Positions 7,493 to 15,762 of a DNA stretch of 45,850 nt are shown here, in pieces. This DNA comes from DATEXQ01 sp036846005 (GTDB taxonomy: Bacteria > Patescibacteriota > Microgenomatia > UBA8517): positions 1-45,850 of the forward strand of contig DAIUCV010000004.1 of assembly GCA_036846005.1 (NCBI GenBank), given 5' to 3'. The translations under genes and the position numbers were made by a program. Position 1 is the first letter of the stretch. Each line of letters begins with the position of its first letter. Below the pieces are notes generated by a model. That model was given only the letters and a program-made list of their open reading frames with translations. It had not been told where the DNA came from and did no database searches.

Positions 7493-8803
7493 TCAAAAAA
7501 GAGCCTCTTGGTCAATAGCTTGTTTGCCCTTGCCAGCCTCTAAGGTAGAAGTCCAGATTCGAACTTTACCAAATACTCCGTCATAACCAGGCTCAATAAA
7601 TATATCTCCCTTTCTGACTTTCGCTATCGCTTCAGATACCCTGGTTCCTGAAAGTTTCTCAATTTCCCGTAAATCCGTTTTTAAAAGCACGTTCAATTCT
7701 CCTCCCAGATTTTCTAATAAATAATCGTAAATTCCTATAACTTTTTTTGAGGCAGAGGTAACATTTTCAGCTTCGGCTATAATCTCCAAAAGGGGTACCA
7801 ACATTATATAGGGAGCGTGGTTATTATTTTTCTCTTTTATCCATCTTACCCCGTATTTATCAATTTCCATTTCTACTTCTGCCTCTTTGGTGGATAAGTG
7901 CTCTACCCTGCTCATTACACCAACTGTCAATTTTTTACCACAGACAGGACAAATTAAACCTTTCTTTTTTGCTTCATTGGGAGAATATACGATCTTGCAA
8001 TTCTTATGCCCCGTAAAGTGGTATTTGCCTTCTTCGGGATAAAATTCTATGGTGTAAAGAATCCTATTTTTGCGATTTTTGGTTATCAGTGCTTCTCTCA
8101 AATTGTTGAAGTTTAAATCCTCAATTTCCAGAACGGTTGTTTCCCTTCCCAGTTTTGCCGGAGAATGTGCATCGCCAAAAGAAACAATATTCCTTTGCAT
8201 CAATTCCTCTATTCTCCAATTCATGGCAGGATCACTGGATAAACCCGTTTCTACAGCATTTATATATTTTTGGTTTTCCCCAAAACATTCATCTATCGAG
8301 TCAAATCCGCTGGCCGAACCGTATAAAGAAAACCAAGGTGTCCAGACATGGGCCGGAATTATCACACACCTTTCATCTATTGCCAAAACTAAACTTATAA
8401 TTTCTTTGGGAGAAATTCCCAAAATAGGTCTCCCATCGCTTAATAGATTAAAACCCCTCTTTGTTAATTTTGTATTAATCTTCAGGCTGACTCCTAAATT
8501 GGGAGAAAGAATTAAATAATGAATTCTCCTAGCTTTACCACCCTGAGAATAAATCGAAGAAAGTTCTGTCGAAAGTACAAAAGAACATTTATTATTACCT
8601 TCTCTTAATTGATAAATTCCCTCGTTTTTTTCTTTGAGAAAGGTCGATATTTCTCTAAACCAAATAGGGTGAGTCCAATCTCCTGTTCCTAAAAGTCCAA
8701 TTCCCTTTTTATCAGCCCACAAAGCCATGGTGGGAAGATTCATGTCTTTACTTACCGCTCTCGAGAATCTGGAATGAAGGTGTAAATCCGAAATTACTTT
8801 CAT
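7493..8803 (-). CDS. Endonuclease Q family protein (PHP domain plus zinc finger)
   Basis: A 436-aa homologue of EndoQ (TIGR00375), known from Thermococcales and some bacteria. It nicks DNA 5' of uracil, hypoxanthine, xanthine and AP sites. The N-terminal PHP domain shows DLHLHSRFSRA, GLLGTGDWTHP, RRIHYLIL, SDGRPILG and IPAHVWTPWFSLYG. Further family motifs are DECFGE, ETGLSSDPAMNWR and GDAHSPAKLGRE. A zinc finger follows near residues 280-305 (NCKIVY then CPVCGKKL). I chose the ATG at 8803, seven codons inside a TTG, because the PHP domain begins there. It follows the DNA ligase gene by 33 bases. Confidence 0.9.
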   Translation of the reverse strand: MKVISDLHLHSRFSRAVSKDMNLPTMALWADKKGIGLLGTGDWTHPIWFREISTFLKEKNEGIYQLREGNNKCSFVLSTELSSIYSQGGKARRIHYLILSPNLGVSLKINTKLTKRGFNLLSDGRPILGISPKEIISLVLAIDERCVIIPAHVWTPWFSLYGSASGFDSIDECFGENQKYINAVETGLSSDPAMNWRIEELMQRNIVSFGDAHSPAKLGRETTVLEIEDLNFNNLREALITKNRKNRILYTIEFYPEEGKYHFTGHKNCKIVYSPNEAKKKGLICPVCGKKLTVGVMSRVEHLSTKEAEVEMEIDKYGVRWIKEKNNNHAPYIMLVPLLEIIAEAENVTSASKKVIGIYDYLLENLGGELNVLLKTDLREIEKLSGTRVSEAIAKVRKGDIFIEPGYDGVFGKVRIWTSTLEAGKGKQAIDQEALF

Positions 8804-8836
8804 TGTTGAGAGATTGTAACACAAAATAAAAAGGGG

Positions 8837-10543
8837 TTACTTTTGTAATTCAAACAATTTCTTTATTTCTAAAGTAGTTGTTGCTTCACTCGGAGCCTTG
8901 TCGTCTCTAAATCTGACCAGCCGGGGAAAGCGCAGAGCATAGCCAGCACTATGAGTTGGACTTTTGCTGATTTCATCAGCCGCAATTTCAACAACTAAAT
9001 AAGGCCTGACCCAAACATCGGGGGTATAATTTTTATGAATGTCATACTCCAGCGGTTTTTCCTTAACCTCTAATTTAACCAGCCTTGTTTTCATCTCTCT
9101 AAACTGTTCGTCGGTAAGACCCGTACCTATCTTGGTAACTGTTTTAATTTTCTCGCCTCCCAAAACTCCTACTAAAAATTGCCCCAAACCAAACTGGGTT
9201 CTTTTTCCCTTACCGCGAGTGTATCCCATTACGACAGCGTCAACCGTATCCGCCAATTTTCCTTTGGCTTTTTCTTCCTGCTTCATTTTAACCCAACGCC
9301 AGCCTGTTCTGCCCGGAATATAGGATCCGTCTATCTTTTTAACCAAAACACCCTCAAAACCCAACCCTATCTTGGTTTTATAAATTGATTCAATATCTTC
9401 TGGTTTTTGGGTTATCTTATAATCCACAAGCTTGAAATTACGGCTTTCTTTAAAAGTTCTTTCCAGGATTTTTCTTCTTTCCAGATAAGGAAGATCCATT
9501 AGATTTTTACCGTTTTTAGACAGAATATCAAAGATAAAAAACTTAATACCGATCTTGCTTAAGGCTTTTTCAATCTCATGTTTCCTGCGTCTGGTCATGG
9601 TAGTTTGAAAATCAGCCATTTGTTTTGTTTCCTCTTCCAGCCCAACTGCTTCTGAATCAAGGATTACTTCCGAGGCATTAATACTATCCTTAATCGTTTT
9701 TAATTCAGGAAACATCCAGGAAGTTTCGTTTAAGTTTCTGGTAAAAGCTTTAATTAATAAATTTTTTCCTTTCTTAAAATGTATGCTTAAGCGCAGACCA
9801 TCAAGTTTGGGCTCAACCGCAACTTTATGCATCTTTTCTATCATTTCCTTGGGTGATTTAAGCCTTTGTGCAAGCATGGGTAAAACCGGAACTCCAACAA
9901 TAGGTTTAACTTCTCTGGTTGCCTTTTCCAAACCTTCCATCTTTACCTTTTTGGCCAGTAATCCCGGATCTGGTAAAACCTGGTATGCTTTCTCCAAAAA
10001 AGATTTAACCGACTTATCACCTTTTATCATCCAGGATAAAGCATCAAGAATTGTTTTGTCTGAAAAACCCAGTCGAAGTCTTCCTACAGGAATTCTTGCC
10101 AAGAAGCGACAGCTCAAAGGATCAAGATTTGAAAATAGGTAAGCCAAATCTTTTACCTTACGCTCCTGACTTCCCTCTCCCTCGTCTTTGGTAATCTCCA
10201 GTAGTCGCTTAAATACTTCTGTTACTGCAAAATTATTTTTTGTATTTTTACTCAACTCTTGAGCTACATTTCCTAGATCTCCTTGGTTTTTATATAAATT
10301 GGATACCAAAGAAAGATCTTTGTCATAGGCTTTCGCAATTGCCCTTAAAATCATTTTATCTGCCATGTCAAAAACAATGCCTTCATACTTAGGCCCCAGA
10401 GATCCCAAGAGTAGATAAACGATTTTATCAATCTCCTTGGCTTGAGATTTTTTGAAAAGATCTGCAAGTATTCCCGTCATTGTGTTCCTTGAAGGAGTCT
10501 TTTCCAACTTCTCTAAATATAGAGATAGTTCCTTAAATTTCAT
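8837..10543 (-). CDS. ATP-dependent DNA ligase, archaeal type
   Basis: A 568-aa ligase with the three-domain layout of archaeal and eukaryotic replicative enzymes. An N-terminal helical DNA-binding domain (about 1-210) is followed by the adenylation domain with motif I EPKLDGLRL (Lys near 244), motif III FFIFDIL and motif IV GFEGVLVKK. The last part is an OB-fold domain with motif V WVKMKQE and VVMGYTRGKGKR. It seals nicks using ATP. Most bacteria rely on NAD-dependent LigA for replication, so this is probably a repair ligase of archaeal affinity. It lies directly upstream of EndoQ, 37 bases after a small membrane-protein gene. Confidence 0.93.
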   Translation of the reverse strand: MKFKELSLYLEKLEKTPSRNTMTGILADLFKKSQAKEIDKIVYLLLGSLGPKYEGIVFDMADKMILRAIAKAYDKDLSLVSNLYKNQGDLGNVAQELSKNTKNNFAVTEVFKRLLEITKDEGEGSQERKVKDLAYLFSNLDPLSCRFLARIPVGRLRLGFSDKTILDALSWMIKGDKSVKSFLEKAYQVLPDPGLLAKKVKMEGLEKATREVKPIVGVPVLPMLAQRLKSPKEMIEKMHKVAVEPKLDGLRLSIHFKKGKNLLIKAFTRNLNETSWMFPELKTIKDSINASEVILDSEAVGLEEETKQMADFQTTMTRRRKHEIEKALSKIGIKFFIFDILSKNGKNLMDLPYLERRKILERTFKESRNFKLVDYKITQKPEDIESIYKTKIGLGFEGVLVKKIDGSYIPGRTGWRWVKMKQEEKAKGKLADTVDAVVMGYTRGKGKRTQFGLGQFLVGVLGGEKIKTVTKIGTGLTDEQFREMKTRLVKLEVKEKPLEYDIHKNYTPDVWVRPYLVVEIAADEISKSPTHSAGYALRFPRLVRFRDDKAPSEATTTLEIKKLFELQK

Positions 10544-10580
10544 GACCTAATTATACTTTGTTTGTCTTATTTATTTAAGT

Positions 10581-10796
10581 TTAAATAGGAAGACGCGGAC
10601 TTTGGCCTACAAATGAAGAGAAGAAAAAGTAGGCAAAAACCACAGCCGCAATAAAAAGAAATCCAAATACAATACTTATAATTCCCGAGTATTCTTCATG
10701 AATAACCTTGTTTAATCCGTCTCCAACCAAAGTCAGCCCGAAAAGGGAAGGTAAAACCAGTATCATATATAAAAATTGCGGATCAGTAGTTGACAT
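10581..10796 (-). CDS. Two-helix membrane protein (71 aa), unknown
   Basis: Not recognised. It has two strongly hydrophobic segments, about residues 8-25 and 38-63, with the loop GDGLNKVIHEEYSG between them and a short tail ending SPRLPI. It starts two bases after the stop codon of the Fic gene, which suggests translational coupling. That is the only functional clue. Confidence 0.62.
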   Translation of the reverse strand: MSTTDPQFLYMILVLPSLFGLTLVGDGLNKVIHEEYSGIISIVFGFLFIAAVVFAYFFFSSFVGQSPRLPI

Positions 10797-10798
10797 AA

Positions 10799-11866
10799 TT
10801 ATTTGCTACCCGAAATAACATATCTAGACGCTTTTGTGCTTCCTTCTTTCTTGATTATACCCTTATCCAAAAGGTCTCTTATATCTCTAAGAATAGTATC
10901 TTCCGAAACCATTTTTAATACGCTTCTTAATTCTTTCATTCCCGGAGATCCGCTGTCGGAGATAAATTCAACCAGTCTCATCTGGCGTTCGCTTAATGCC
11001 ACCTGTGAACCAATTCTAAGTTTCAATCTTGAATCCATAGAAAGTTTTTTAACTTTATCTTTAATTTTTGCCAGTTCGGTGGCAACTACGTGGGTAAAAT
11101 ACTCGAGCCAGGGAGTCAAATCCCTTTGGGCTATAATGGATGACTGTTTGTCCACTTCCCCTAAAGCCTCATAATAGGTTGCCGGATCTTCATCAAAATG
11201 TTCCTCAAGGGAAAAAAATTTCTTAATATCATAGCCTTGTTTAATTAAGGTCAAGGATGCAAAAGCTCTGGCAGTTCTGCCGTTTCCTTCCACAAAAGGG
11301 TGAATTGCTACCAATAAATAATGCGCAATACCAGCAAGTAATATCGGATGAATTTCCTTGGCCTCAGAGCTATTTAGCCAGGCAATAAAATCCTCAATTA
11401 AAAAGGGTACTTCTACAAAAGAAGGCGGATGCAGTATGACTTCTCCTGTTTCTTCATTTTTAATTACCACCTGTGACTTTCTAAAAACACCAATTTTATC
11501 TTCAGGAACTATTTTGTAGACAGAAACTTTTTGTATGTCTTTAAGAAGTTCTATGTCATATTCCCCTCTTTTATAGGCCAGCTCATCCAAAAGTTCCACT
11601 ACATTTCTGTAATTTACCACCTCCTGAATATCTCTTGCTCTGGCTACAACCGCTTCTCCCTCCAACACCTTTCTGGTCTGCATCAAGGTTAAATCATTCC
11701 CTTCTATATGTGTTCCGTGATGAACTGTTCTTACCACCGCATCACTTTGAAATTGTTTTTCAAAAGATGGAACTAAAGGAGCATTTTCAATTACTTCTTT
11801 GGCAGCTTCAATTTCCCCTATACTTTTAAGAATTTTATTGCTGATCAAATATTTAGGAGAATACAT
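10799..11866 (-). CDS. Fic-family protein with C-terminal winged helix
   Basis: A 355-aa Fic protein, predicted to transfer AMP or another nucleotide part onto a target hydroxyl. The catalytic motif HPFVEGNGRTAR at about 189-200 has the His, Gly-Asn-Gly and both Arg. The N-terminal part holds HIEGN near residue 57, in the position of the inhibitory Glu of autoinhibited Fic proteins, although the residue four before the Glu is Gly rather than Ser or Thr. The last 65 residues form a DeoR-like winged helix (MKELRSVLKMVSEDTILRD), so it probably binds DNA. No antitoxin gene lies beside it. Confidence 0.9.
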   Translation of the reverse strand: MYSPKYLISNKILKSIGEIEAAKEVIENAPLVPSFEKQFQSDAVVRTVHHGTHIEGNDLTLMQTRKVLEGEAVVARARDIQEVVNYRNVVELLDELAYKRGEYDIELLKDIQKVSVYKIVPEDKIGVFRKSQVVIKNEETGEVILHPPSFVEVPFLIEDFIAWLNSSEAKEIHPILLAGIAHYLLVAIHPFVEGNGRTARAFASLTLIKQGYDIKKFFSLEEHFDEDPATYYEALGEVDKQSSIIAQRDLTPWLEYFTHVVATELAKIKDKVKKLSMDSRLKLRIGSQVALSERQMRLVEFISDSGSPGMKELRSVLKMVSEDTILRDIRDLLDKGIIKKEGSTKASRYVISGSK

Positions 11867-11905
11867 TAAGAATAATATACCGCAAAATATGCGGGAAAAG
11901 AAGAC

Positions 11906-12778
11906 TTATTTTACCAGTGAAGAAAAGGTTATGGGAATTGCCTCTGCTAAATCGTCCGCACTAAAATAAATCCCCATCTTCTTAAATAAGGAGTCTCCAG
12001 CCGCCTTGATAATATATGCAGCTGCTGCTGCTGCCAAAAAGGTTTCGTTTTTGGCAAGTAGGGCAACTGTTAACCCGGCATGGATATCTCCCGTTCCCCC
12101 CTTGGTCATCCCAGGATTCCCACCCTTAACAATTAAACACGTTTCTGGTGATGCCACAATTGTTTCCGGTCCTTTTAAAACAACAATACATTCATATTCT
12201 CTGGCTTTAGTTTGAACCAGATCTGCAATTTGATCTGTATTTTTAATATTTGTTTTAAAAAGTAAATTAAATTCTTTAAAATTGGGGGTAATAATACATC
12301 CTTTCGGTAAAATATCAGGATCAATTACCTGTAAACTCCCAGCATCTATTACCCATTTTTTATGTGGAAATTTTTTTAATAATCTTTCTGTAATTAACTT
12401 TGTTTCTTCGCATGCTTCATCACAGGCATGACATCTATCACTGTGAGTGGATTTTTCGCTTTTAAATCTCATAAATCCGGATCCTATTAAAACTGCATTA
12501 CTTTTTTCTATATATTTGTCCACATCTTCCCAAGGAACCCAGATAAAAGAAAGAAGTTTACTTTTCAAATTTTCGGCAATATGACCGACTGACTTTTCAG
12601 GTGTTGCAAAAAAAACCATATCAACTATTCTTGAAGCCGATTTGAGAGCTAAAATGGGTGCACCATGGAAAAGAGATGACCCACCAATAATCGTTACTTG
12701 ACCATTATCTTCACCTTTTGAACTTTTTGAAGGTTTATATAAATCTTTTAATTGACTTATATCAAAAACTTTTTGCAT
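11906..12778 (-). CDS. nnrD: ADP-dependent NAD(P)H-hydrate dehydratase
   Basis: A 290-aa YjeF C-terminal-type (carbohydrate kinase-like) enzyme that repairs hydrated NADH and NADPH. Signatures are VTIIGGSSLFHGAP near 29-42, ITPNFKEF near 160, VVLKGPETIV near 195 and the active-site GGNPGMTKGGTGD near 217-229. The NnrE epimerase domain is absent. A Cys-rich stretch, CHACDEAC, sits near residue 120 in a surface loop. The gene starts a minus-strand operon, and the intergenic region is shared with the divergent DUF5654 gene. Confidence 0.9.
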   Translation of the reverse strand: MQKVFDISQLKDLYKPSKSSKGEDNGQVTIIGGSSLFHGAPILALKSASRIVDMVFFATPEKSVGHIAENLKSKLLSFIWVPWEDVDKYIEKSNAVLIGSGFMRFKSEKSTHSDRCHACDEACEETKLITERLLKKFPHKKWVIDAGSLQVIDPDILPKGCIITPNFKEFNLLFKTNIKNTDQIADLVQTKAREYECIVVLKGPETIVASPETCLIVKGGNPGMTKGGTGDIHAGLTVALLAKNETFLAAAAAAYIIKAAGDSLFKKMGIYFSADDLAEAIPITFSSLVK

Positions 12779-12800
12779 TTATTTATTTTCTATTTTATTC

Positions 12801-12806
12801 TATAAT
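12801..12806 (+). promoter_or_regulatory. -10 box TATAAT seven bases before a start codon
   Basis: A consensus TATAAT ends seven bases before the ATG of the DUF5654 gene at 12814, which puts the expected transcription start at or next to the A of the ATG. I see no convincing -35. A leaderless transcript is the simplest reading. Confidence 0.5.
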
Positions 12807-12813
12807 CTGCGTA

Positions 12814-13080
12814 ATGATAAGGGAGAAGGTCAGTGAAAAAACCCAAAGAATTAGGAGGGAATTTGCAAAACAAATTCTAAATTTGATGACCAGTGCATTC
12901 GGTCTTGTTGCAGCACTTGCCTGGAATGAATTCATTAAGGAACTTATTGATAAATACATTTCTCCCTTTTTCGGAGAATCTTCAGGACTCATTTCAAAAT
13001 TAATATATGCTCTTTTGATAACCTTGCTGGCTGTTCTTATTACCTATAACCTAAGCAGATTTGCAGAGCAAAAAGATTAA
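12814..13080 (+). CDS. DUF5654-family membrane protein (88 aa)
   Basis: A basic N-terminal helix (REKVSEKTQRIRREFAKQIL) is followed by TSAFGLVAALAWNEFIKEL and a second hydrophobic helix near residues 60-78, the layout of DUF5654. The function is unknown. The frame is open upstream to 12718, but the ATG at 12814 fits the family start and follows a TATAAT by seven bases. Its stop overlaps the convergent 102-aa gene by four bases. It is divergent from nnrD. Confidence 0.8.
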   Translation: MIREKVSEKTQRIRREFAKQILNLMTSAFGLVAALAWNEFIKELIDKYISPFFGESSGLISKLIYALLITLLAVLITYNLSRFAEQKD

Positions 13081-13385
13081 TCGTCTTTTGCTCCCCCAAT
13101 TGGAGGTCTTCCTTTTTTAGTAGCGTTTTCCCAATCCTTCTCTACTTTTAAGGGGTTAACCCCGTACTGACTGGCTATATCCGCTAGAACTTTAGCTCTG
13201 GTTAACATTCCCTCCCTTTCCTCTAAATTAATTGGTTCTGGTCTTCCTCTCCTTGCTTTAGCTCGTTGTACTCTTTCTCGAGCCAATAATTTAAAGTACA
13301 TTGACTGTATATCATCGGGTGAACTTTTCAAGCGTAAATCAAAATCTTTTTCTTCTATGGGTTTTTCTTCATTATCGCGAAACAT
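13077..13385 (-). CDS. Hypothetical charged protein (102 aa)
   Basis: Not recognised. It is highly charged and soluble. A helical middle part (YFKLLARERVQRAKAR) is followed by the related short segments GRPEPINLEER and GRPPIGG near the two ends of the second half. ADIASQYGVNPLKVEKDW near residues 68-85 looks like a small helix-turn-helix unit but is too short to call. It starts 12 bases after recF and is probably cotranscribed with it. Confidence 0.62.
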   Translation of the reverse strand: MFRDNEEKPIEEKDFDLRLKSSPDDIQSMYFKLLARERVQRAKARRGRPEPINLEEREGMLTRAKVLADIASQYGVNPLKVEKDWENATKKGRPPIGGAKDD

Positions 13386-13397
13386 ATAATAAATATT

Positions 13398-14504
13398 CTA
13401 TTTGAATAAAGTAATTTTTTCCACTTTTTTTATATCTTCTACATAATGCGGATCTGCTGTTGTAATTATCACCTGTCCAAATCCCTTCTTGGAATCCTTA
13501 TTTTCTTTTATGATATCGATTACCACATCCCGATGCTCGTGATCCAGTTCGGAAAAAATATCGTCTAATAAAAGGGTTGGTTTTTCACCGGATTTATTTT
13601 CAATAAACTCAAGTTCGGCTAACTTTAACCACAAAACCGACATTCTTTGCTCTCCTCTTGAACCAAATCTGGCAAGGTCTCTTTCTCTATTTTTTGATTT
13701 CTTAATTTTTATCTTAAAGATAAAATCATCTCTGTGGGGTCCTACCAGAGTTGTTGCGGCAGCAATTTCTTCTTGAGCATACTCTTCCAGTCGACTTTCC
13801 GAAATTGCACTTTTATCGTACTCCAATTCAAAAATCTGATCATTAATTCCGGGTGTTGAGTTAGAAAAATTAATTAATTCCTCTCTTTTTTGAGAAAGAT
13901 AGTCTCCGTTTCTGATTAAGAGTTTATCCCAAAAAAGGAGTTGGCTTCTGGATAAATTCTCTTCTCTTATTCTTAAAAGCAATCTGTTTCTTTGTCTTAA
14001 ACCCCTTTCATAGGAAAGGCTTGCCCTTCTATACTCTTTATCAACCTGCGAAAGTACCGTATCCAAAAATTTTCTTCTTAAAGAGGGAGACTCGGTAACC
14101 AAATCCATGTCCCAAGGACCAAAGAGAACTATTTTAAAGTTACCGGAAAAATCGATTAAACGCTTTGAAATTCCATTAACTAACAGTTTTTTTCTGGCGA
14201 CTTTTTCCGAACTTACTTTGCCGATATCAATAAAACCATGGGTTAATACTGCTTCCAAATCGACTATTACTCCGTCAGTTTTTATTCTTCCTTTTACCCT
14301 GGCAATATCTGCATTATAATTTACCATCTCTTCCTCGATTCGGGCATGGAAACTTTTACCGGTTGAAAGTAGATAAAGACTTTCCAAAATATTTGTTTTA
14401 CCCGAAGCATTAGGACCAACAATTACAGTTGTTGCCGGAGAAAATTCAAGAAGTTTAGTCTTAAAATTACGAAAGTCGTTTAACCTTGCTTTTAGAATCA
14501 ACAT
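13398..14504 (-). CDS. recF: DNA replication and repair protein RecF
   Basis: A 368-aa SMC-like ATPase that loads RecA at gapped DNA. Walker A is GPNASGKT at residues 30-37. The signature region GSRGEQRMSVLWLKLAELEF lies near 283, Walker B LLLDDIFSELD near 312, and the D-loop and H-loop region QVIITTADPHYV close to the end. The length is typical. The 5' end overlaps the 3' end of a broken membrane-protein gene by 38 bases. Confidence 0.94.
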   Translation of the reverse strand: MLILKARLNDFRNFKTKLLEFSPATTVIVGPNASGKTNILESLYLLSTGKSFHARIEEEMVNYNADIARVKGRIKTDGVIVDLEAVLTHGFIDIGKVSSEKVARKKLLVNGISKRLIDFSGNFKIVLFGPWDMDLVTESPSLRRKFLDTVLSQVDKEYRRASLSYERGLRQRNRLLLRIREENLSRSQLLFWDKLLIRNGDYLSQKREELINFSNSTPGINDQIFELEYDKSAISESRLEEYAQEEIAAATTLVGPHRDDFIFKIKIKKSKNRERDLARFGSRGEQRMSVLWLKLAELEFIENKSGEKPTLLLDDIFSELDHEHRDVVIDIIKENKDSKKGFGQVIITTADPHYVEDIKKVEKITLFK

Positions 14505-14771
14505 ATCTTATTGAAATTAAATATAATACTCCTCCAATCACAAATCTCAACCAATATTCGCTAGGAAGACCCAAAATCCACAATTCTTTATACCACGAAA
14601 TTCCATAACGAAACATATTCCAACCCCAAGCTGGATTAAAAACAAACCATAAAAGACCTTCCAGGTCGGTAAATTGGCAGCCCAACCTTTAGCTCCTTCA
14701 ATTTGAATCTCGAAAAGAGCCATCACAAGAGCCATTACTGTAGCAAATAAGAAGAATTTAAAATGTTTCAC
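14467..14771 (-). pseudogene. Frameshifted, internally deleted membrane-protein gene
   Basis: Two overlapping minus-strand frames together make one degraded gene. The first starts at a GTG (14771) and reads MKHFKFFLFATVMALVMALF, then FEIQIEGAKGWAANLPTW. The second frame continues DLEGLLWFVFNPAWGWN, then ISWYKELWILGLPSEYW, and ends at 14467. I recall a Patescibacteria membrane-protein family that has both halves in one frame, separated by roughly 60 residues with more helices. That middle is missing here, and the join (near 14650-14675) is out of frame. The family recollection is unverified. A programmed frameshift would not explain the missing middle. Confidence 0.6.
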
Positions 14772-14813
14772 TGTAATTTGGATACTTTGTAGAACAATAC
14801 TTAAATAAAATAT

Positions 14814-15662
14814 CTAAAACTTTTGGCACTCTGGGCAGAAATACGTTCCTCTTCCTCCCAAAAATATTTTGGTAATTGTTGCTTTATGGCATCTTTGACA
14901 AATTTCACCCTCTTTATCGTAAACCAAGAAATGTTTCTGATAAACACCTTCACCCCCGTCGGCAGTTACATAGGCTTGCTCGCTTGCTCCTCCATATTTA
15001 AGTCCTCCTTTTAGTACATCAAGGATTGATTTGTATAACCTGGAGTTTTCATCAGAATTTAATTTATTTGCAGATTTTTTGGGATTAATTTTAGCAAGCC
15101 ATAATGCATCATTAGCATAAATATTTCCCAATCCTCCTATTTTTTCCTGATCCATTAAAACTATTTTTATTGAACTGGAAGACTTCGATGTTATACCCCT
15201 AAATATACTAATTGTTAGATCCTTAAATGGTTCAAATCCCAGATTTCCCACAAATCCCGTTTTAGCTACCTCCTCTGTTTTGACTATTTTGATTCTTCCA
15301 AACTTTCTAACATCGTTATAATAAAGAATTCCTTTCTTATCTAAGTAAAAAATAAGATGTGTATGTTTTCCAGGAAGACCTAAGACTTTCTTAGACAAAA
15401 GAGGTATTTTGGGAAGTTTTGGACCTCTATAGATTAATTGTCCTGTGAGTTTTATCTGGATAACTATCGAGTAATTATTTAATAAATCAATCGCTAAAAC
15501 TTTAGCAAAACGTCTAATCTTTATAATTTTTGCATTTACTATGTCTTTTACTTCTCCACTAAAAATTTTAGAATATTTTATTTCAACATTTTCAATTTTG
15601 TGTCCTACCAAATATTTTTCTAATCCTAATCGAATAGTTTCTACTTCCGGTAACTCTGGCAT
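14814..15662 (-). CDS. mutM: Formamidopyrimidine-DNA glycosylase
   Basis: A 282-aa bifunctional glycosylase/AP lyase that removes 8-oxoguanine and ring-opened purines. The catalytic Pro2 and Glu3 are present (MPELPEVET), with RRFAKVLAIDL near 49, YYNDVRKFGR near 113 and the helix-two-turn-helix GLGNIYANDALW near 175. The C-terminal zinc finger is complete (CQRC and CPEC pairs in the last 30 residues). The length is slightly above the usual 270-275 because of linker residues. Confidence 0.95.
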   Translation of the reverse strand: MPELPEVETIRLGLEKYLVGHKIENVEIKYSKIFSGEVKDIVNAKIIKIRRFAKVLAIDLLNNYSIVIQIKLTGQLIYRGPKLPKIPLLSKKVLGLPGKHTHLIFYLDKKGILYYNDVRKFGRIKIVKTEEVAKTGFVGNLGFEPFKDLTISIFRGITSKSSSSIKIVLMDQEKIGGLGNIYANDALWLAKINPKKSANKLNSDENSRLYKSILDVLKGGLKYGGASEQAYVTADGGEGVYQKHFLVYDKEGEICQRCHKATITKIFLGGRGTYFCPECQKF

Positions 15663-15762
15663 ATTACCTATGATAATACATTTTTATTACTCAGCGAAGC
15701 TTTTAACGATGTGTATCCTTCCCAGAAGGATTATATTAAAACGCTGGAAGTTTGAAGTTATT

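Noticed and set aside
8070..8519. Long plus-strand frame (149 codons) opposite the EndoQ gene.
   Set aside because: It lies antisense to a clear conserved gene, shows no domain and has a shadow-like composition.
14467..14771. Programmed ribosomal frameshift instead of a pseudogene.
   Set aside because: No slippery heptamer was noticed at the join, and the middle of the protein seems to be missing, which frameshifting would not restore.
15715..15731. Hairpin ATCCTTC-CCA-GAAGGAT between fpg and the glycosyltransferase gene as a terminator.
   Set aside because: No T run follows on either strand and the loop has only three bases. It may be a weak structure or chance.
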